Below, piece by piece: positions 63,303 to 64,000 of a stretch of 64,000 nt of DNA (its first letter is position 1; the number at the start of each line of letters is the position of its first letter). The notes under the pieces are model-generated. The model was not told where the DNA came from and did no database searches. It saw only the letters and a list, made by a program, of their open reading frames with translations. Source of the DNA: Anodontia alba (lineage: Eukaryota > Mollusca > Bivalvia > Lucinida > Lucinidae). A program made the translations under genes and the position numbers. The stretch is from positions 38,129,557-38,193,556 of the forward strand of contig OZ024825.1 of the NCBI GenBank assembly GCA_964016985.1. The letters run 5' to 3'.

Positions 63303-63515
63303 TTAACCCTAGTCCTGCTGAATCTAGATATACCCTGCCTTTGCAAACAGTGTAGATCCAGATCAGCTGGCTTCTGAAGAAGCCAACTGATCTGGATCTG
63401 CACTGTTTGATTAAGTATGTGCATCCAAAGCAACAATCCGGATCAAGTAATCTGATTCGCTGAAAAATTAAAAGTGGGCGTGGCATTTCAATTTATTCAG
63501 CAGGACAAGGGTTAA
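63303..63515. repeat. Family A MITE inserted in SINE2
   Basis: TTAACCCTAGTCCTGCTGAA to TTCAGCAGGACAAGGGTTAA (213 bp). The SINE2 word AAAGTCTTTGGTATGAC is interrupted here (AAAGTCT.../GTATGAC). Confidence 0.92.
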
Positions 63516-63755
63516 GTATGACTCAACTGGAGATCGAAACCACCGCCTCCCAGTCTGAAAGTGGATGCTCAACACACTGAGCCACTGATGTTAAGTCTCC
63601 ATATTTCATTGTGAAACTCACTTAATTATTGGCTCCAAAGACATGCTGTTTACATGCTGTTTCCCTAAAAGTATTAAAAATGTCCTTCATTATTTAATGT
63701 AAAAATAAGGATCTCACTATTTTTTTCAAGAAACTCTCTAATTTTTATTCTGACA

Positions 63756-63944
63756 ACTCAAGGGAAAAGGACACACATGGTAGATTTTCTGCCATTTTTG
63801 ACAAGAGAAACAACTTTTGTGACTTCCTGTTTGCTTTCCTACAGGGGAGCAAATTCTTTCCTTTTAGAGTAGATCCCTTTTAGAAGGGAGCCAAAATGAT
63901 TTTGAAAAAAGTTATCTCCCTCAAAAAAGTATCACTTCCCTTAA
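63756..63944. repeat. Family H MITE
   Basis: AAGGGAAAAGGACACACATG to GTATCACTTCCCTTAA, with GGGGAGCAAATTCTTTCCTT at the centre; the left arm is partly lost. Confidence 0.75.
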
Positions 63945-64000
63945 CTTATCCACACTGGGACTGGCAGAGTGAGGGGGATGAAGCTGGCAAAGATATCTTT

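Larger units (their letters stand above)
62748..63590 (-). repeat. SINE2 split by a palindrome, a minisatellite and family A
   Basis: SINE2 pieces lie at 62748-62817, 63205-63302 and 63516-63590 (with box-like GGCTCAGTGTGTTGAGCATC in reverse). They flank the insertions at 62819-63200 and 63303-63515. Confidence 0.75.

Overview
Eukaryotic, animal, intron-rich, AT-rich DNA. The only gene I can prove is the 5' half of TRAPPC13 (trafficking protein particle complex subunit 13) on the minus strand. Five consecutive exons lie at 25345-25513, 15948-16032, 12758-12888, 3108-3180 and 1803-1847. They join in frame into 167 codons without a stop. Exon 1 (expected to end in a HLLALK-like sequence) and the exons after number 6 were not found; they are probably outside the window on either side. 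The repeat content suggests a bivalve mollusc (inference): tRNA-derived SINEs, oyster 'pearl'-like elements with ~155-170 bp tandem cores and GACG/GACA runs, and very many short palindromic MITEs. || Layout. 1-25.5 kb: TRAPPC13 exons 6 to 2 in introns filled with repeats. 25.5-64 kb: either a very long intron 1 or intergenic DNA, again almost wholly repeats. Two stretches of unique, CpG-bearing sequence there (38.4-39.0 and 46.2-46.7 kb) may be promoter or first-exon sequence, but this is unproven. || Repeat families named here by letter. Families with TTAA at both ends, like piggyBac insertions: A (tip TTAACCCTTGTCCTGCTGAA), B (TTAACCCTTAAAGCGCC), C (TTAACGCTTAGCATGCTGGG), H (TTAAGGG-AATGGATACAC), I (TTAACCCATTTTAGTCTGGA), I2 (variant with TTGGCATAAA-type tips), K, and a 624 bp element at 34838. 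Others: D (CATAGCTCCAGATAAG), E (ATTACGAAAACATGCC), F (GGGCCCAGTTGTTCAAAG), G (TTTACCTAATTA-type), J (TACCGTATTTACC), J2 (TACAGTAAATGTCCTAAA). SINE1, SINE2 and SINE3 carry tRNA-like A and B boxes; SINE4 is only SINE-like. Larger elements: a hAT-like MITE, a Mutator-like palindrome with a 9 bp target duplication, and two elements built of short palindromic motifs. || Main observation: families with different termini (A, B, I, I2, J, J2, K) carry the same central palindrome with the same borders, GCAAACAG...CTGTTTGC, and a small set of loop types. A second core (GGTACTCATTAGAA) is shared by D, E and, more weakly, G. This looks like a transferable palindromic cassette. Two TTAA elements also sit 13 and 16 nt upstream of TRAPPC13 splice acceptors, inside the branch-point zone.
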